A stretch of 64,000 bases of DNA from Coprinellus micaceus (taxonomy: Eukaryota; Basidiomycota; Agaricomycetes; Agaricales; Psathyrellaceae), in the NCBI GenBank assembly GCA_951394405.1, contig OX596338.1:4526001-4590000 (forward strand), written 5' to 3'. A program made the translations under genes and the position numbers. Each line of letters opens with the position of its first letter. The first letter of the stretch is position 1. This document shows, in pieces, positions 59,721 through 64,000 of this stretch. The notes under the pieces were generated by a model that was not told the origin of the DNA, searched no databases, and saw only the letters and a program-made list of their open reading frames with translations.

Positions 59721-62215
59721 TTAGAGGCGCCACTTGATGAGGTCAGAAGCACGCTCGGAGAGGATGTAAATAGCGGCCATCGAATGACCAGTAGGGACGA
59801 AGGGCTAGACACGATCCGTTAGCCAAAGTAATCAGACAGGACGATGAGTAGGACTTACAATAACGGATCCATCAACGATCCTAAGACCCTTAAGACCCTT
59901 CACCTTCAAGTTCGGGTCGACGACACCGGTGCTCGCGCCCTTCTTGCTCATCGAGCAAGTACCCACAGCGTGCAGAGTGGTACCACCGACGCTACGGGTG
60001 AATCCCTCCCACTCGCCCTCACCCATGGCATCGGGGTCGGGGCTGACGTTGGTCGCAGTGAAGTTCGACCAGGCAGAGTGGGCGTAGAAGCGCTTCATCG
60101 TGCGCACACCTTCCTTGAGAGCGAGGATGTCGAAGGGGTGGGTGAGGAACCCGAGGTCGATGAGGGGCTTGTCAAAGGGGTTAGACGAGGCGATCTTGAC
60201 GGTACCGCGGGATTGGGGGGTCATGAGGACGGCGGCACCACCGTACATCTGGTTGCCGATGCTGGACTGAGGGAGATGAAAGGTGGGTCAGCATGAGAAG
60301 GGATGGAGTAAGGAAATGACGTACGAGGAAGAAGAGCTCGATGTGCGGAGTGTTAGCGCCGGAGGAGGGGTCACCGTGGGCCTTGATGGCATCCGAGGTC
60401 TTGTCGAGCCTCGACCACATGACGGTGTGGCCAACGGCCTCAGTGAGGGGACCAGTACGAGAAGCCCTCCACTGGGCGAGAGCAGCGTCGCGGTCGATAC
60501 TGGTGGGAATGGAAATGTCAGTACAAAATTCTCGTCTCGGACGAAGAGAGGAACAAATGGGGAAAGTGTGAATGAATGTGGAGTGGGTGTCGAGAAAGCT
60601 CCGTAGAGACGATGAGAAAGGGGAAAAAGGAAGAGAACTCACGGAGCGGGGTCGGGCTGGGTCGAAGTACCGAACGCAATCGTCGAGACGTGGTCACTAA
60701 GGTTCTTTCCAACGTCCTTCAACTCGTGCACAACCGGAACACCGACAGCGTTCAAGTCGGCGCTATCACCGATACCAGAGTTCAAGAGAATCTGTGGGGT
60801 GCCGATCGTCCCAGCAGAGAGGATGACCTCCTGCATGGCGGTGACAGTCTTGCGAGCACCGCCGGGGGCTCCGACCTCGCGGTACGGATGTCCTTGTTAG
60901 ACGCCTTGCCGGTAGAGAGGACACGGGTGACTTGGGTGTTGACGACGACGTGGAGGTTGGGGCGGCGACGGACATCGGGGGTGAGGTATGCCTTGGACGC
61001 GCTGGAACGCTCGCCATCACCGAACAAGCTCTGGGTCCAGGCTGATTGACGATTTGACAAGGTCAGTGGATGCTCGGTCGGAGAGAGGAAGGGAATTAGA
61101 ATACGCACTGAGACCGAGGGGCTTCCCGCTGTTAAGATCCAAGTTGAAGTTGAACTCGCTCTTGGGATCCTTGGCGGCGGCCATGGCACGGTTGTCGAAG
61201 TCGGTGGGGCCGCTCCAAGGGAGGCCGACCTTGGACTTGCCGAAGTAACCGTGGCTGAGAGGGTTGAACTGGCCCAAGATCGAGCGTTCGTCGCCGACGG
61301 CGCCGGTGAACTTCTCGTGCTGTGGGGGGAAGCGAGTTAGTCGACCGGTGATGCAGGGGGAAAGGATATGGGGAGTAGACGGTGGAGTTCGACATGACGG
61401 GAGACGGAGCGGGGAAAGTAGGAGAGGAGGGATGCGGGAGGGGAAGGGAGAGTCCAGACGAACCTTGATAGTATACGGCCATAGCAGAGCCCAAGTCCAA
61501 CCGAGATCTCCAGTCACCTTGGCCCATCGGTCGTAATCCTCAGCAGCGCCACGGGTGTAGACCATCCCATCTAAACGCGTTTGTAGTCAGTGTCAAGCAC
61601 CTCGGTAGCTCACAAGAAAATGATGAAGGTTCGAGGTATAGTCGAGAATGAAGAGTTCGATTCAAAGGGGAAAAACGAAAGAAGGACGCGATACTCACTG
61701 ACGCTAGTACTTCCACCTAAAACGAAACCGCGGTCGTAGTCGATCGAGCGTCCGCCAAGACCTTCTTGAGGGGTGGTGGTGAAGTTCCAGTGGAAGCGAC
61801 GGGGGATGTTGTTGGGGTAGTTGCCGGGGATAGCAAGGACCTCCTCGTTTTCGTCGCTGAACGAAAGCGTAGATCATCAGTGTCTGGCGTTTCGAATAGG
61901 GGAAAAGGGAAATGGGGATCGTGGAATCTAAAGGAACACATACTCGGGACCGGCTTCGATGAGCAGAACGCTCGTGAACAGGTTCTCGGAAAGCCTACTA
62001 GCGACGACGGAACCTCCGATACCGCCTAGATGAGAGGCGTTGAGCTCGATGCCGGAGACGAGAAGGGCGAAACACACCTCCGACGACGATGTAGAGAGGA
62101 TGGTGACTCTCGGTAGTGCGAAAGGGGTTCGAGGCTCTCTCGAGTCCGGAACGCGCGGAGGATGGGAAGGGAACGAGTGTATTAGATAGATAGATGAATA
62201 GAAACTGTTGAAACG
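59721..62215 (-). CDS. GMC (glucose-methanol-choline) FAD oxidoreductase, one apparent 1-nt frameshift, 5' end uncertain
   Basis: GMC flavoenzymes oxidise alcohols, aldehydes or sugars with FAD, often secreted in wood- and plant-decay fungi. Exons read: to 62078 (PLYIVVGG), 62025-61944 (GIGGSVVASRLSE, LLIEAGP), 61856-61699 (NEEVLAIPGNYPNN, FVLGGSTSV), 61570-61464 (NGMVYTRGAAEDYDRWAK), 61319-61109, 61041-60643 (SKAYLTPDVRRRPNLHVVVN, MQEVILSAGTIGTPQILLNS), 60499-60325, 60266-59859 (VGGTTLHAVGTCSMSKKG) and 59804-59721 (PFVPTGHSMAAIYILSERAS). The Rossmann motif, GMC signatures and catalytic His regions are present. Near 60890 the frame slips by one (RTA/EVGAPGG needs an extra C). Start and signal peptide are unresolved because the 5' end overlaps a 485-bp repeat. 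Confidence 0.9.
60884..60896 (-). other. Apparent single-base deletion (frameshift) in the GMC gene
   Basis: The minus strand reads CCGTACCGCGAGGTCGGAGC. Upstream codons give SNKDIRTA, and downstream codons in another frame give EVGAPGGARKTVTAMQEV. One additional C (ACCGCCGAG) restores a family-like RTAEVGAPGG. Exon length arithmetic (399 nt where 400 is needed for the flanking intron phases) agrees. A sequencing or assembly slip is as likely as a real mutation. Confidence 0.8.
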
Positions 62216-62574
62216 AGGGAGATGGGGACGAATTACGAGTGGGGCAACGACGAGGGGGACGAGGGGAAGGAGCATAAGCTAAAGAAATCGAAACCTAGAC
62301 CGTACGCTATATGAGAGAGTGCGGGAGCACACTCGCAACCGAGGCAACAAGCTACGGAGATGTCCGAGTCCGTTGGACAAAGCAACGGATCTCGGCACGC
62401 TGATACACATGACAGGACAATAGGAAGATAATGTTGACATGGGAAAAGATCGGGCTGTCGCTCACCGGGGATGTGGGGTACGGCGCCTATCGCACGGGTG
62501 CTGACGTCTGGCGCTCGCTACCCGATATGGTAGTTGGTGATGTCTGCGCTCAGGCGCGCAGGCATCTCCACACC
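62090..62574 (-). mobile_element. 485-bp mobile or duplicated segment, copy 2 (overlaps GMC 5' exon)
   Basis: The inverted, nearly identical counterpart of 40059-40543. Its end (CTCTCTACA) falls inside the first recognisable exon of the GMC gene, immediately before the codons for I-V-V-G-G, so the Tyr of PLYIVVGG lies in the repeat. The 9-nt loop of its hairpin (62364-62395) is flipped relative to copy 1 and one stem base is missing. No matching short duplication flanks this copy. Confidence 0.85.
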
Positions 62575-62912
62575 TCCCGGGGAGTTTCTCGTTTTGACTC
62601 TCAGTCAGAACGAAACTGAAGGGAATCTGTACAGGGGAGAGGGAGAATATAAAGAAACCGAGGGAAAAAATTGGAAGAAAGAATCGGGTATACTGCCCGT
62701 TAAGGAAACCGCTCCCGGGTGAGCGCACCGAGTTTGACGGCGTTAGCGAGACAACGAATCGTGGATGGTGCGAGGGGTGGAGGAGGGGCAATGAGGACAT
62801 GTCGAAAGGGTCAGATGATTGTTGGAATGCCGGATCCCGCCTCGAGGCGCCCTGTTCTTTCTGAGCGCCGCTGACGTGCTGCGCGCTTAGTGACAAAGAG
62901 ACATGAAAGAAC
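62575..62912. promoter_or_regulatory. Divergent promoter region between GMC gene and 62913 gene
   Basis: About 340 bp separate the plus-strand start at 62913 from the 485-bp repeat at the GMC 5' end. The region includes agaatataaagaa (62645) and purine-rich runs. Regulatory function is inferred from divergent orientation. Confidence 0.35.
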
Positions 62913-63788
62913 ATGTATCCCCGTGTCCTCCTCCGTCATTCAGGGTCTTCAGGAAGGCCATATAAGCCTCAGGAATTTGTTCTGGACGACATGGAGATGT
63001 CTACCCCGCCGCCTGACATCGACTTGCTCGCTGAAGACACTGCCGAAGAAGCGCTCGTCGTCGACGACGGCCCTTCGGAGGTATTGCCCACTGCTCCCGG
63101 TGACTTTAACATCGCTCTTGTCACGCACGGTGCCCTCGTCAATAGGGAAGTCGGTTCCCTACTCCTCAAGATGCTTTCCGACAAGCTCGAGATCATCACG
63201 CTTGCCGACACCTTCGAGAACCGCAAGCACACGCTTCAAGTCGTCGACATCCTCGTACGTGTTTGACCGTGTTTGATCGCCAGGTCGACGCTCTGACGCT
63301 CCTCTCAGTACCATCTCTGGTGCTCCTACAGGCTGGGCTGCGAGTTCCGCAACCCTCTTATCATTCCCGACGAGGTCCAGCGCCGCATCTTCCACTTCCG
63401 CTACCAGATCGACCTCTTGATGCAGCCCCCCACGTGCATGGATGCTCAGCTCGGTGTTGATCTGCGCGAGCTGTGCTACCTCCTCGTTTCTCCCTCGGTC
63501 ATCGACTCTATCACCCGCCGTTCCGCTGCCTGTGATCCCGATCCGCAAGGCCAACTCGATTACATGCTCTCCCATCAGCGGGATATCGTCAAGCGCTTCG
63601 GAGAGACCCATGAGAGGATCGGAAAGGCTATGGAGGCTCAGGAGTATGGGTTGGGCGTCTTGGGAATAGGATGGGTCGTCCGGGAGAGGCTGCTGCGTAT
63701 CCCAAAGGTAATTTACCGGGATAACAGCGAGAGGAGCAACGGTAGGACGGCAACTCGAGGTGGCGCGAGAGGTGGAGGACGTCACTAG
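62913..63788 (+). CDS. Uncharacterised two-exon protein with RGG-like tail, 273 aa
   Basis: Exons 62913-63254 and 63309-63788, with a 54-nt intron (GTACGT...CTCTCAG) that keeps frame (QVVDIL|YHLWCSYRLGCEF). A second Met at MEMSTPPPDIDLLAED is an alternative start. The protein has an acidic N-terminus (AEDTAEEALVVDDGP), a central mixed alpha/beta part (FNIALVTHGALVNREVGSLL, EIITLADTFENRKHTLQVVD), a helical C-terminal part (QRDIVKRFGETHERIGKAME) and a basic Gly/Arg tail (RTATRGGARGGGRH) like RNA-binding RGG boxes. No transmembrane helix. I do not recognise the family. Confidence 0.82.
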
Positions 63789-64000
63789 GTGCATGGAGGT
63801 TCGATTCTGGAGAAGTTGGGTATTGGCTTTCGTCTGGAGCGTAGGTATAGCTGTGTGGATGAATGTTACTGGTGTTGGTGCGAGTTCTCGTCGTCTGGCT
63901 GCTCTCGGTCGTGTGTGAGTGCATCGAGCTGTGCCTCGGAGAGATCTGTGAGCGAGGTGACGGGTATTTGGCGAATGTTACGAATGAGATAGGGTGCGAG

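Overview
The window is nuclear DNA from a filamentous basidiomycete, most likely a mushroom-forming (Agaricomycete) lineage. The evidence is spliceosomal introns of about 50-145 nt with GTRNGT donors, F-box proteins with LRR-like or beta-propeller tails, and multi-exon seven-transmembrane proteins resembling the basidiomycete DUF6533/DUF6534 families. I could not assign a genus. Genes occupy a minority of the window; the rest is decayed duplications, short tandem repeats and non-autonomous transposons.

Layout. 0-2 kb: the 5' half of an SRPK-type protein kinase on the minus strand, with repeat-filled introns, running off the left edge. 2-9 kb: gene-poor, with a duplicated block (3.0-4.0 kb), a short tandem array (4.0-4.2 kb), a modular repeat array (5.4-6.65 kb) and decayed paired blocks (7.8-9.0 kb). 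9-12 kb: a small secreted protein and an intact four-exon multipass membrane protein. 12-15 kb: nothing supported. 15-21 kb: an uncharacterised basic-tailed protein, an F-box-like ORF, an intact 622-residue F-box protein, and a truncated LRR-like relative. 22-32 kb: two diverged copies of a ~4 kb multi-intron segment of unknown function, followed by another F-box/LRR tail. 33.8 kb: a small ORF with a TATA box and a probable 5'-UTR intron.

35-48 kb is a graveyard. It holds a hAT-like 512-bp MITE, a G-rich GGGGTT-like tract, a broken MPDU1-like gene with an in-frame stop, degenerate duplicated blocks, a 485-bp insertion that recurs in inverted orientation at the 5' end of the GMC gene at 62 kb, and a 1.27-kb inverted-repeat element packed with GTTTAAAC sites. 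48-50 kb: the N-terminal half (minus strand, with a nonsense codon) and C-terminal half (plus strand) of F-box/propeller genes lie back to back. 51-56 kb: two minus-strand multipass membrane genes. 57 kb: a tRNA-Ser-like relic. 58.27-59.28 kb: a 1,014-bp element with ~220-245-bp terminal inverted repeats, arrays of CGCGATAT words and a 6-bp target duplication. 59.7-62.2 kb: a GMC (glucose-methanol-choline) oxidoreductase with one apparent 1-nt frameshift. 62.9-63.8 kb: a divergently transcribed two-exon protein with an RGG-like tail.

The genes do not form a pathway cluster. What ties the region together is mutational decay: CAA/CAG-to-stop changes, a frameshift, fragmented F-box genes, and several short mobile DNA families including one whose hairpin loop is flipped between copies. 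The best candidates for something undescribed are the three inverted-repeat or insertion elements at 40/62 kb, 46.7 kb and 58.3 kb.
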